A stretch of 22,132 nt of DNA from an uncultured Eubacterium sp. (GCA_900547255.1 URGC01000035.1:1-22132); one strand, 5' to 3'; numbered from the stretch's first letter, positions 1-7,307 are shown. The notes: generated by a model from the sequence alone, not told the origin. A program made the numbers and translations.

Positions 1-50
1 CTCTTGCAAGCAAGCTTGCATCGGCTTTCTGACCTTTTGACCCTGGTATC
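1..50. repeat. Truncated copy of a structured intergenic repeat
   Basis: These 50 bases are identical to 7488-7537, the right end of the fuller element at 7334-7537, and lie in the same orientation. Identity stops after GGTATC in both copies, which marks an element boundary. The rest of this copy lies outside the window. The segment holds the inner GCAAGC/GCTTGC hairpin and one arm (TGACCTTTTGACCC) of a larger stem. Confidence 0.85.
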
Positions 51-103
51 ATATTGTTATTATCTTATATTATTACCTGACTGTATCTAAAGTCAATTTA
101 TAC

Positions 104-132
104 TTGACGCATTACTTATGTATGTTTATTAT
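104..132 (+). promoter_or_regulatory. Promoter of the dispanin-like gene
   Basis: TTGACG (104-109) and TATTAT (127-132) are separated by exactly 17 nt. Each hexamer differs from the sigma-A consensus at one position. Transcription would start near 139, at the first bases of the inverted repeat 137-215, leaving a leader of about 160 nt before the start codon at 301. Called from sequence alone. Confidence 0.65.
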
Positions 133-136
133 GGTT

Positions 137-215
137 CTAGTACATCGTTTTCGAAATAACTATACCACTAACTTGTCTGCAGATTGGTATAGTTATTTAC
201 GAAACGATGTACTAG
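137..215 (+). repeat. Long promoter-proximal inverted repeat (31-bp arms)
   Basis: Arm 137-167 and arm 185-215 are reverse complements at 28 of 31 positions. The three mismatches sit together (TCG at 151-153 against the CGT equivalent), and the arms are separated by a 17-nt loop. As RNA this would be a very stable hairpin at the extreme 5' end of the transcript from the promoter at 104-132. No U-run follows the stem, so it is not an ordinary terminator. It could be a 5' stabilising or regulatory hairpin, a small RNA, a protein-binding dyad, or a small mobile palindrome. The sequence does not decide between these. Confidence 0.85.
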
Positions 216-300
216 GGTTAAAAACTTTGAACTTGTACCCCTCAAAACATGAGAAATCAGCAATTTATATATTAAATTATGCAAAGAAATGAGGACATAT

Positions 301-999
301 ATGGATAATTATACACCAGATCCATTCTGGAACAACCAGAATCAGGACTCAAATGAATCTTCTGATAACAGCCAGCGTAACTACGGCAGTTATACAGATG
401 ATTATTCTAATGACCCAAATAAAGAGTATACATCTTATTCAGATAGTGAAAATACGCAGAACAGCCAGTCGGATAATTCTGATTACAACAGTTATAATAC
501 TCAGAATAATAGCTATGACAGCCAGAACAATAATTATAGCAACCAGAACAACAATTATAACTCACAGTATAATGACTATGGCTCTCAGAATAACGGATAC
601 AATTCTCAGAACTATGGATATGGTTCTCAGAACAACAACAGTTATGGCAGCCAGAACGGATATAATACAGATTATAACAATTACAATACAGGTTATAATA
701 ATTACAATACAGGTTACAACAATGGCTATAACAACTACAACAAGCCACAGAACTGTCCTAAGTTCACTCCATTGCTTGTATTTTCAATAATCTGCATCAT
801 TCTGTTCAGCAGCTTATTCGGTATTATCGCATTGATTCTCCTATTCAGTGCTAACAACAACTTCCGCTATGGAAGATATGACAAATATGATTCCTACATC
901 AAAATATGTATTATCATGCTTGTCATATCAGTAGTCTTTGGTATCTCATTGACAGTAATTGTCGGAATTGCATCATCTGCTTTAGATGCAATCAGATAA
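301..999 (+). CDS. N/Q/Y/S-rich membrane protein with CD225/dispanin-like domain
   Basis: Function unknown. I choose the start at 301 because GAGGA (291-295) lies 5 nt upstream; the in-frame ATG at 289 has no ribosome binding site. The 232-residue product has two parts. Residues 1-148 are low complexity, dominated by Asn, Tyr, Gln, Ser, Gly and Asp, with repeated YGSQNN- and YNNYNTG-type units and no predicted fold. Residues 157-183 and 199-226 are hydrophobic helices joined by a short basic and aromatic loop. A GIIAL motif at the end of helix 1, followed by a GRYDKY segment, resembles the CD225/dispanin (IFITM-like) family, whose members also carry disordered N-terminal tails. DUF4190-type two-helix proteins are an alternative. 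There is no signal peptide; the tail is probably cytoplasmic. The gene is monocistronic, with its own promoter at 104-132 and a terminator at 1032-1056. Confidence 0.75.
   Translation: MDNYTPDPFWNNQNQDSNESSDNSQRNYGSYTDDYSNDPNKEYTSYSDSENTQNSQSDNSDYNSYNTQNNSYDSQNNNYSNQNNNYNSQYNDYGSQNNGYNSQNYGYGSQNNNSYGSQNGYNTDYNNYNTGYNNYNTGYNNGYNNYNKPQNCPKFTPLLVFSIICIILFSSLFGIIALILLFSANNNFRYGRYDKYDSYIKICIIMLVISVVFGISLTVIVGIASSALDAIR
673..714 (+). repeat. Two 21-nt tandem units inside the low-complexity coding region
   Basis: 673-693 and 694-714 match at 20 of 21 positions and each encodes seven residues of the YNNYNTG type. The single difference is a silent-type C/T change. This suggests recent in-frame expansion by slippage or recombination, so copy number may vary between strains. 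Confidence 0.8.
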
Positions 1000-1031
1000 T
1001 AAGATTAAAAAGCATTATTAATGTCAAATAT

Positions 1032-1056
1032 GCCCCCAGAGAACTTCTCTGGGGGC
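1032..1056 (+). terminator. Terminator after the dispanin-like gene
   Basis: A perfect 12-bp GC-rich dyad (GCCCCCAGAGAA and its complement) is followed by AATACTTTTATT on the plus strand. On the minus strand no U-run follows, so it mainly ends the plus-strand transcript, although it could also hinder read-through from the response regulator gene. Confidence 0.8.
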
Positions 1057-1063
1057 AATACTT

Positions 1064-1183
1064 TTATTGTTGCTTTAACTTTGCAATTTCTTCTTCCTCT
1101 GCTCTCTTTAAATCAGCCTCCGCCTTCTACGCACGCTCCATAACTATACCCTTAGATTCCTTCTCAAGCTCTGCCTTTCTAAT
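1064..1183 (-). pseudogene. Decayed coiled-coil coding remnant after the response regulator
   Basis: Directly after the response regulator stop (1184-1186), the same minus-strand frame stays open to a TAA at 1064-1066, broken only by a TAG at 1127-1129. The 18 codons before the TAG and the 20 after it encode a strongly coding-like, Lys/Glu/Ala-rich heptad sequence (for example KAELEKES and KAEADLKRAEEEE). One C-to-T change (CAG to TAG) would restore 38 continuous sense codons. There is no start codon or ribosome binding site, so I read it as the 3' remnant of a lost coiled-coil protein. Translational read-through from the regulator is a less likely alternative. Confidence 0.55.
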
Positions 1184-1873
1184 TTACATTTTAAATCTGT
1201 AACCCACACCCCATATAGTCTCAATATACTGAGGCTTAGATGTGTCGAGCTCAATCTTTTCTCTTATCTTCTTGATGTGTACAGTAACTGTCGCTATATC
1301 ACCAATTGAATCCATATCCCAGATTTCTTTGAACAATTCATCCTTAGTATACACATGGTTAGGGTGCTCTGCAAGAAATGTGAGCAGATCAAATTCCTTA
1401 GTTGTGAATATCTTCTCCTCACCATTGACAAATACTCTTCTTGCAGTCTTATCAATCTTTATACCACGGATTTCAATTATATCATTGTTCTCCTTAGTGC
1501 TGCTTACAAGTCTTTCATATCTTGCAAGATGCGCCTTAACTCTTGCCACAAGCTCACTTGGGCTGAAAGGCTTAGTCATGTAATCATCTGCGCCGACACC
1601 AAGGCCTCTTATCTTGTCGATATCCTCTTTCTTAGCTGAAACCATTATAATAGGTGTGTTCTTCTTTTCTCTCACCTGACGGCATATCTCAAATCCATCA
1701 ACGCCCGGAAGCATTACATCAAGAATACAGATGTCATAATCCTCATCGAGTGCAGCCTCAAGTCCGCTTGTTCCGTCTGATTTAATAGTTACTTCAAATC
1801 CACTGAGTTCAAGATAATCCTTTTCAATCTCAGCAATAGCCTCTTCATCTTCAACAATTAATACTTTGCTCAT
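1184..1873 (-). CDS. OmpR-family response regulator (VanR-like)
   Basis: This is the DNA-binding output half of the two-component system whose kinase lies immediately upstream. Residues 1-120 form a receiver domain with the acidic pocket E8/D9, phospho-acceptor D52 (in CILDVMLPG), the switch serine S79 and K101 in the TKPF motif. Residues about 132-229 form a winged-helix Trans_reg_C domain ending in the typical WGVGYRF motif. At 229 residues it is normal for the family. The start is supported by AAGGAG 9 nt upstream. It follows the kinase gene by 36 nt, so they are cotranscribed, with the kinase first. The C-terminal frame runs on into a decayed remnant. Targets are unknown; nearby envelope genes are candidates only. 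Confidence 0.95.
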   Translation of the reverse strand: MSKVLIVEDEEAIAEIEKDYLELSGFEVTIKSDGTSGLEAALDEDYDICILDVMLPGVDGFEICRQVREKKNTPIIMVSAKKEDIDKIRGLGVGADDYMTKPFSPSELVARVKAHLARYERLVSSTKENNDIIEIRGIKIDKTARRVFVNGEEKIFTTKEFDLLTFLAEHPNHVYTKDELFKEIWDMDSIGDIATVTVHIKKIREKIELDTSKPQYIETIWGVGYRFKM

Positions 1874-1909
1874 GTGTTTGTTCTCCTTATTATATAAATG
1901 CTTAACTTG

Positions 1910-3415
1910 CTAATCTGCTTTTGTCTCAATAGCTTCTGTGGCTTTTCTCAAACATATATGCATTGTAGTTCCTTCGCCCTCAACACTTTCAGCCCATATC
2001 TTACCTTTGTGGTCATCAATTATCTTTCTTACAATCGCAAGACCGATTCCACTTCCGCCCTGTTTACTGTTACGCGATTCATCTGTTCTGTAAAATCTTT
2101 CAAATATGTGTGGAAGCTCGGCAGTTCCAATTCCCTTGCCATTATCTGTCATGATTATATGAGCGTAATCCCCTTCATCATATATGTCAATACCAATCCT
2201 GCCTCTTCTTCCCTCTTTCATGTACTTAACAGAGTTACTTATAATATTATTGATAACTCTTTTAAGCTGTTCAACATCCGCATATATATATACATTGTCA
2301 ACATTATGGCAATTATACACCAGTTCAATATCCTGTGCCTCAAGGTCAACCTTAATCTCCTCACAGCACTCATCAAAATAATCTTTCAGGTTAATCCTGT
2401 TAAATGAATATGGAACCCTGTTAGTGTCAAGCCTTGAATATATCGTAAGCTCATCTATAAGTTTATCCATATCATTAACCTTATTGGCAATTGTCTGAAG
2501 ATACCTCTGCTGTTTTTCCGGTGTGTTAGCCACACCATCCATAATACCCTCGACATAACCCTTGATAGCTGTAAGCGGTGTCTTCAGATCATGTGAAATA
2601 TTTCTTATAAGCTCTTTTTCTTCTTTATCAGAATTAAGCTTCTCCTCCGAGGTCTCTTTTAGTATAACACGCATCTCCTCAAAGTCACGGCATACATCAC
2701 CAATCTCATCCCTTGATACCTTCGGCATCTCAAAATCCAGATTTCCCAGCTTAATATTCTGGGCAGCAAGCCTTAATTTATCAAGTGGTTTAACTATCGA
2801 GCTGTACAGCCATAAATCGAGCACCAGGCTTGTAAGAATCAGTATAACAAGCACTGCTGCCAGTGCCTGCAGGGCAAGCCACTTTATCTGCGGAATAATC
2901 TGGTTCAATGATGTAATAATGTATACACCGATAATATCACCATTCTGTTCCCTGAAATTAATCTGCTTTACAATACAGTGATAATCTCCGCCCTTATATA
3001 TACTTTCATTAAATGCACTGTCAAGGCTTGTATACTCTGGTATAAGCTCTTTTATCTCATCACTCTCAAGTGACTCAGAAGCATATATTATATCATTATT
3101 TCTTGCAACTACCAAATTCGACAGTCTTGCCGCAAGCTGCATATCAAGTTCATGCAGATACTCCATATCTGTATACTTCTCAGGTGTCTCAACCGCAACC
3201 TGCTTGATAGATTCATATATCTTATCCGTCATCTCACTCATAATAGTAGCTGATGAATACATATTTTCAAGCTTTACAGCTTCATCTACACCATACAGTC
3301 TCTTAATTGATGTGCTCTGGTATCTGAATATAATTCCTATTGCAAACACACATAGAATAAGCGGCAGTATAATCATTATAAAAAAAGATAACTTAAGCTT
3401 GTCTCTTAATTTCAT
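1910..3415 (-). CDS. Membrane sensor histidine kinase (HAMP-HisKA-HATPase)
   Basis: This is the sensor partner of the response regulator at 1184-1873. The ORF can extend to an ATG at 3448, but that codon lies inside the murA terminator stem. ATG 3415 is preceded by AAGGAAG, giving 501 residues. Order of domains: helix about 9-30, an extracytoplasmic sensor region about 31-178 of no recognised fold, helix about 179-201, HAMP about 202-254, HisKA with phospho-acceptor His275 in ISHDLKTPL, then an ATPase domain with N box (NNIISNSVKY), G1 (DNGKGIG), F box (FERFYR) and G2 (GGSGIGLAI). All catalytic motifs are intact. It lacks a PAS domain, so it resembles VanS/ArlS-type sensors more than canonical WalK. 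It sits 84 nt after murA, and I see no clear promoter of its own in the gap. Confidence 0.95.
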   Translation of the reverse strand: MKLRDKLKLSFFIMIILPLILCVFAIGIIFRYQSTSIKRLYGVDEAVKLENMYSSATIMSEMTDKIYESIKQVAVETPEKYTDMEYLHELDMQLAARLSNLVVARNNDIIYASESLESDEIKELIPEYTSLDSAFNESIYKGGDYHCIVKQINFREQNGDIIGVYIITSLNQIIPQIKWLALQALAAVLVILILTSLVLDLWLYSSIVKPLDKLRLAAQNIKLGNLDFEMPKVSRDEIGDVCRDFEEMRVILKETSEEKLNSDKEEKELIRNISHDLKTPLTAIKGYVEGIMDGVANTPEKQQRYLQTIANKVNDMDKLIDELTIYSRLDTNRVPYSFNRINLKDYFDECCEEIKVDLEAQDIELVYNCHNVDNVYIYADVEQLKRVINNIISNSVKYMKEGRRGRIGIDIYDEGDYAHIIMTDNGKGIGTAELPHIFERFYRTDESRNSKQGGSGIGLAIVRKIIDDHKGKIWAESVEGEGTTMHICLRKATEAIETKAD

Positions 3416-3443
3416 TGTAATAACACTTCCTTTAATACACAAA

Positions 3444-3490
3444 AACACATTCTAAAAGAGAGCTGTCTATAAGCCCTTTTAGAATGTGTT
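3444..3490 (-). terminator. Terminator downstream of murA
   Basis: Arms 3444-3458 and 3476-3490 form a perfect 15-bp stem. On the minus strand it is followed by TTTGTGTATT after the T-rich end of the stem. It lies between the murA stop and the kinase start, so kinase/regulator expression would need read-through or an unrecognised promoter. It also rules out the ATG at 3448 as the kinase start. Confidence 0.75.
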
Positions 3491-3499
3491 CTATGATCA

Positions 3500-4792
3500 T
3501 CATCCAATCTTTAACTTTACCTTCTGAGCATCACGCTCTGAGTCAACTCTCTCTATAACAGCTCCGAGCATTGAAAGCTTTCCTTCAAAATCCTCGTATC
3601 CACGCTGTATATATTCTATATCATCTATCTGGGATATTCCCTCTGCCGCAAGCGCCGCAATAACAAGGGCAGCGCCCGCTCTTAAATCTGGAGCAGACAT
3701 CTCAACTCCTGTAAGATGATCTACGCCCTCAATATAGGCTGTATTACCTTCTACTTTAATCTTGCATCCCATTCGATTTAATTCGTCAACATACTTGAAT
3801 CTGTTCTCGAATATACTCTCTGTAACCATACTTGAACCATTAGCTAACGCAAGAACAACTGCCATCTGTGGCTGCATATCTGTTGGGAAGCCCGGATATG
3901 GAAGAGTCTTGACATTAGTGCTCTTAAGCGAGCCCTTGCCGATAACTCTTACCCAGTCATCACCTTCTACAACCTCACAGCCAACCTCGATAAGCTTAGC
4001 TGAAAGCGATTCAAGATGCTTAGGTATAACATCTTTGACAACTATATCTCCATTAGTAGCTGCTGCCGCAAACATAAATGTTCCAGCCTCAATCTGATCA
4101 GGAATTATAGAATATGTTGTTCCGTGTAATCTCTTTACACCCTTGATTCTTATAACATCTGTACCAGCACCTTTGATATTAGCACCCATTGCATTAAGAA
4201 AATTCGCCACATCTACTATATGTGGCTCCTTAGCCGCATTTTCAAGTATTGTATCGCCGTCAGCAAGACATGCAGCAAGCATAAGATTAATAGTAGCACC
4301 GACTGATACCACATCAAAATATACATGACCGCCTGTTAACTTATCAGCCTTAGTGCTGATTTTGCCATGGCTTATCTCAACTTCTGCGCCAAGAGCCTTA
4401 AAGCCCTTGATATGCTGGTCTATAGGTCTGCTTCCTATATTGCATCCACCTGGAAGTGCCACCTGTGACTTTCTGTACTTTCCAAGTAATGCTCCTAATA
4501 AATAATATGAAGCTCTTATCTTCTTAATATATTCATAATCAACATTCATGTCACAGATTCCACCACCGTTAATCTGGACAGAGTTGTTATATACGTATTT
4601 TACCTTGGCGCCAATTCCCTCAATTGCCTGTAATAATACTCTAGTATCTCTAACGTTAGGTACATTTTCAATTGTTACAGTTTCATCTGTCATAATTGCA
4701 GCCGCAAGTATGCCTAAAGCAGCATTCTTTGCGCCTCCAATGGAAACCTCTCCCGTAAGAGGATTACCACCTTTAATTATATACTGTTCCAT
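3500..4792 (-). CDS. murA: UDP-N-acetylglucosamine 1-carboxyvinyltransferase
   Basis: MurA transfers enolpyruvate from phosphoenolpyruvate to UDP-GlcNAc, the first committed step of peptidoglycan precursor synthesis, in the cytoplasm. The 430-residue product has the expected length. Visible hallmarks are K22 in the GAKNAAL motif near the N terminus, the catalytic-loop Cys117 in PGGCNIGSRPID (the residue attacked by fosfomycin, here present rather than the resistant Asp), and the FPTDMQPQ motif that holds the catalytic aspartate. The start is preceded by GAGGTG. It has its own strong promoter (4865-4893) and a terminator (3444-3490). Firmicutes often carry two murA copies; whether this is the murA or murZ/murAB paralogue cannot be told from one copy. 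Confidence 0.96.
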   Translation of the reverse strand: MEQYIIKGGNPLTGEVSIGGAKNAALGILAAAIMTDETVTIENVPNVRDTRVLLQAIEGIGAKVKYVYNNSVQINGGGICDMNVDYEYIKKIRASYYLLGALLGKYRKSQVALPGGCNIGSRPIDQHIKGFKALGAEVEISHGKISTKADKLTGGHVYFDVVSVGATINLMLAACLADGDTILENAAKEPHIVDVANFLNAMGANIKGAGTDVIRIKGVKRLHGTTYSIIPDQIEAGTFMFAAAATNGDIVVKDVIPKHLESLSAKLIEVGCEVVEGDDWVRVIGKGSLKSTNVKTLPYPGFPTDMQPQMAVVLALANGSSMVTESIFENRFKYVDELNRMGCKIKVEGNTAYIEGVDHLTGVEMSAPDLRAGAALVIAALAAEGISQIDDIEYIQRGYEDFEGKLSMLGAVIERVDSERDAQKVKLKIG

Positions 4793-4821
4793 CTAGCGCA
4801 CCTCAATTGAAATGATAATTA

Positions 4822-4840
4822 ATAAGGACAAAATCCTTAT
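4822..4840 (-). promoter_or_regulatory. Small hairpin in the murA leader
   Basis: A perfect 7-bp dyad (ATAAGGA, 5-nt loop, TCCTTAT) lies in the roughly 65-nt murA leader, about 30 nt before the start codon. It contains an AAGGA sequence that resembles a Shine-Dalgarno site but is too far from the ATG to serve. It may be a minor mRNA structure; no role is shown. Confidence 0.4.
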
Positions 4841-4864
4841 GTGCATAAAACACCACTATTTGAT

Positions 4865-4893
4865 ATTATATGTAGTTTTTTTTCATTTGTAAA
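4865..4893 (-). promoter_or_regulatory. murA promoter
   Basis: On the minus strand TTTACA (4888-4893) and a perfect TATAAT (4865-4870) are spaced by 17 nt. This is a near-consensus sigma-A promoter and fits a constitutive, well expressed cell-wall gene. Confidence 0.75.
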
Positions 4894-4954
4894 CCTCTAA
4901 TGAGAAATTTTTGTGAAATGCCTGCCAGCAGACCACCACGCCCCATTATCAGGC

Positions 4955-4985
4955 AAAAAAATAACCGTGCTTGATGCACGGCTAT
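4955..4985 (-). terminator. Terminator of the LysM-G5-M23 peptidase gene
   Basis: A 10-bp stem (4961-4970 with 4976-4985, one G-T pair) closes a 5-nt loop and is followed on the minus strand by a run of U residues (4955-4960). It lies 13 nt after the peptidase stop codon and is a classic intrinsic terminator. Confidence 0.88.
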
Positions 4986-4998
4986 TTCTTTGTAATAT

Positions 4999-6525
4999 TT
5001 AGTTCTTATTAACATAATTAAGTGGGTTAACAGTTGAACCACCAATCCATATCTCAAAATGAAGATGTGGACCTGTACTGTTACCTGTGTTACCTGAGCG
5101 GGCAATCAAATCGCTCTGATTAACTTTCTGTCCATTAGAAACTGCAATAGAACTTAAATGTCCGTATCTTGTCATCGAACCATCTGAATGACGGATATCT
5201 ACGCAGTATCCATATCCTGAATACCATCCAGCTCTTATAACTGTACCAGATGATGCTGCATATACTGGTGTACCTACTGAACATGACCAGTCAACACCGC
5301 TGTGCATTGCTCCATCTCTGTAACCATATCCAGAAGAATATCTTCCGTTAACAGGCTTAAGATATGTTGGAGGTGTAAGCGTTCCAACTGAAACAACCTT
5401 TGCAACAGGCTCTTCTGTTACTGTCTCTTCAACATACTGGAGTGATGTCTGAACTCCGTTAACAGTTGTGATATCAGCAGTTACCTTGTGGTGTCCTGAT
5501 GAACCCTCTGTAATAACCTTGTTGTATCCTCTATACTGTGTATCATCATCAACATACTGAACTTCTGCATCGAAATCCTCTTCGTATGTCTTTCTCTCTG
5601 TAATAACAACTGAAAGCTCTGACTTAGGAACTGTAACAACAAGTACATCTCCTGGTGCAATCAGAGTATCTTCTGTCACACCTTCATTAAGCTCATATAA
5701 CTCTTTAAGAGAAATGTCACACTTGTTAGCTATGATAGAAAGGCAGTCGCCCTGTTCTACAACGTATGTTGTCTTAGCTTCCTTTTCTTTAGTTATAGCA
5801 TCATATGCTTCCTGAACTGTCATTATATTAGCACCGCTCGCCATTGTCTCATTAATAGAAAGCTCCTGCTCAAATCCAATTCCCACAAGACCATCCTTAA
5901 GTGAATGAGTCTCTTCTGTGTTAAGACCAGACTCACCATTAAGTGCTGATGCAACTATATCTGTAGCTGTTTCTTTAATATCAGACTTAACAACCTCTAA
6001 TGAATATGTTCCATAGCTGCTGTCTCCTGACGCAAGCTTTACCTGGAACTCCTTCTTAGTATCATAGTTAGCTGTAACCTTCTCCATTAACTCTACTATC
6101 TCTTCCTTGCTAGAAAGAGTAACTGTAAAGTCATCCATTCTTAATGTATATGCTGTAGCATTCTCTTTATCGGATACACATGCAAATAATGTACTGTAAA
6201 GAACATCCTCAAGCTCACTCTCGCTCATTCTTGATGCGACAGCCTTAGACTGCTCAACAATATCAATGCTGTTATTCATGTAAATAACTGAATCGTATTC
6301 CTTGCTAAACTTTAATCTTGCAGCAGCAAGAGCATCCTCTGCCTCTGCTCTTGTATTAGCAGCACCAACCTCCTGTCCATTAAACTGAATGCTGTAATAT
6401 CCAGCCTGATTATTAAAAAGTTTCTTTTCAACAAAAGGAATTGCAACGATACACGCTAAACACGCTACTGACATGCCGCTTATTAATGTCATCTTTAAGC
6501 GTCTGCCATATTGTGTAAAATGCAT
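4999..6525 (-). CDS. Membrane-anchored LysM-G5-M23 cell-wall metallopeptidase
   Basis: A zinc endopeptidase predicted to cut peptidoglycan cross-bridges or stem peptides outside the membrane. I place the start at 6525, where GGAGGA lies 8 nt upstream (508 residues); the longer frame to 6588 lacks a ribosome binding site. Domains: anchoring helix or uncleaved signal about 12-32; a region about 40-250 of no recognised fold; LysM about 254-300 (peptidoglycan binding); G5 about 301-379; M23 peptidase about 389-504. The zinc ligands are visible: H408 and D412 in HSGVD, and H487 and H489 in the GPHLHFE motif, so the enzyme should be active. Possible jobs are wall turnover, separation or sporulation. 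A WalR-type box (6571-6587) upstream suggests control by a cell-wall stress regulator. It ends in its own terminator. Confidence 0.93.
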   Translation of the reverse strand: MHFTQYGRRLKMTLISGMSVACLACIVAIPFVEKKLFNNQAGYYSIQFNGQEVGAANTRAEAEDALAAARLKFSKEYDSVIYMNNSIDIVEQSKAVASRMSESELEDVLYSTLFACVSDKENATAYTLRMDDFTVTLSSKEEIVELMEKVTANYDTKKEFQVKLASGDSSYGTYSLEVVKSDIKETATDIVASALNGESGLNTEETHSLKDGLVGIGFEQELSINETMASGANIMTVQEAYDAITKEKEAKTTYVVEQGDCLSIIANKCDISLKELYELNEGVTEDTLIAPGDVLVVTVPKSELSVVITERKTYEEDFDAEVQYVDDDTQYRGYNKVITEGSSGHHKVTADITTVNGVQTSLQYVEETVTEEPVAKVVSVGTLTPPTYLKPVNGRYSSGYGYRDGAMHSGVDWSCSVGTPVYAASSGTVIRAGWYSGYGYCVDIRHSDGSMTRYGHLSSIAVSNGQKVNQSDLIARSGNTGNSTGPHLHFEIWIGGSTVNPLNYVNKN

Positions 6526-6570
6526 TATTATTATCCTCCAAAATCTTAAAACGTAATTTGTAATTTGTTT

Positions 6571-6587
6571 GTAACATTTTTGTAACA
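6571..6587 (-). promoter_or_regulatory. WalR (YycF)-type direct-repeat box
   Basis: On the minus strand the sequence is TGTTAC-AAAAA-TGTTAC, a perfect match to the described WalR consensus TGTWAH-N5-TGTWAH. It lies 46-62 nt upstream of a cell-wall hydrolase gene, the usual WalR target class. Two more TTACAAA-like units follow it downstream. Relative to the promoter I propose (6593-6621), the box covers the start site, which would favour repression; activation would need a different promoter. Confidence 0.5.
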
Positions 6588-6592
6588 ATCAC

Positions 6593-6621
6593 ATATTAAC
6601 ACCAAGGTACTAATTTGTAAA
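6593..6621 (-). promoter_or_regulatory. Candidate promoter of the peptidase gene, with dyad at the -35
   Basis: Minus-strand TTTACA (6616-6621) and TAATAT (6593-6598) are spaced 17 nt. The -35 lies within a perfect inverted repeat, TGTAAA-N5-TTTACA (6616-6632), which could be an operator. The -10 is weak. Confidence 0.4.
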
Positions 6622-6662
6622 CCCCATTTACACATAAATCACAATAATTAACAAAATGTTCA

Positions 6663-7229
6663 TCATTTAGTTCTGGCTACAGAATATCCAAACTTACCAA
6701 CCTTCTCGCCAAGTGTGTAATATTCTCCGTGTGAATACGCTATTGGCTCTGCCTTTGCAAGGTCAAACTTTCCTTTCTCATCCATATACGCCTCATCAGC
6801 ATGCACTGCAACAACCTCGGCTATAAACATATCGTGTGAACCAAGCTCCTTAACCTCAACAACCCTGCACTCTATATTAACCGGGCACTCATCAATCAGC
6901 GGTGCAGATACCTTTGAAGCCGCTACAGGAGTAAGCTTCATCTCCTTGAACTTATCAACATCCCTTCCTGATTTCACACCGCAGTAATCCGTTGCAAAGC
7001 ATGTGTCCTTTGTTGTAAGGTTGACAACAAATTCTTTTGTTTCCTTAATTATGTCATGTGAATATCTCTCTTTTCTTACAGATATTGACAGCATAACCGG
7101 ATCTGAACATATAGTTCCTGCCCATGCAACCGTAATAATATTAGGTTTTTCTCCCTTTCTCTGGCAGCTCACCATAACTGCTGGCACTGGATATAACATA
7201 TTTCCTGGTTTCCATTCCTGCTTTGACAC
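6663..7229 (-). CDS. Flavoredoxin-type flavin reductase family protein
   Basis: A small FMN-binding protein of the flavin-reductase-like (FMN-binding split barrel) superfamily, expected to carry electrons or reduce flavin or small oxidants in the cytoplasm. The partner is unknown. I choose a GTG start at 7229, because GGAGG lies 8 nt upstream and the product then begins MSKQEWKPG, the usual start in this family. An in-frame ATG at 7244 overlaps that ribosome binding site and has none of its own. The 188-residue length is normal. Family features include the N-terminal LYPVPAVMVSC segment, TVAWAGTICSDPVMLSISV and the C-terminal HGEYYTLG segment. The promoter is overlapped by a palindrome (7271-7307), so the gene is probably under repressor control, perhaps by a redox-sensing HxlR/MarR-type regulator (inference). 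Confidence 0.88.
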   Translation of the reverse strand: MSKQEWKPGNMLYPVPAVMVSCQRKGEKPNIITVAWAGTICSDPVMLSISVRKERYSHDIIKETKEFVVNLTTKDTCFATDYCGVKSGRDVDKFKEMKLTPVAASKVSAPLIDECPVNIECRVVEVKELGSHDMFIAEVVAVHADEAYMDEKGKFDLAKAEPIAYSHGEYYTLGEKVGKFGYSVARTK

Positions 7230-7270
7230 AATATATACCTCCATTTCAAACCGTTATCAAATCTCTCCGC

Positions 7271-7307
7271 AATATATAGTACTGTTAGTACCTAAGTACT
7301 ATATATT
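7271..7307 (-). promoter_or_regulatory. Palindromic operator over the flavoredoxin promoter
   Basis: Perfect 12-bp inverted arms (7271-7282 and 7296-7307, GTACTATATATT type) flank a 13-nt centre that contains a third GTAC-bearing half-site. The distal arm overlaps the -10 hexamer and the start site, the classic position for a repressor. The bound protein is not encoded nearby; HxlR- or MarR-family proteins are plausible candidates. Confidence 0.6.

Noticed and set aside
353..790. Long Thr/Ile/Met-rich open frames on both strands across the low-complexity part of the dispanin-like gene.
   Set aside because: They are out-of-frame shadows of a repetitive AAT/TAC-rich coding region, with odd composition and no ribosome binding sites.
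1184..3415. Naming the two-component system WalRK on account of the nearby WalR-type box and wall genes.
   Set aside because: The kinase has no PAS domain, and the usual WalHIJ neighbours are absent. A generic VanRS/ArlRS-like assignment is safer.
3413..3448. Longer histidine kinase start at the ATG at 3448.
   Set aside because: The codon lies inside the murA terminator stem and has no ribosome binding site; ATG 3415 has AAGGAAG upstream.
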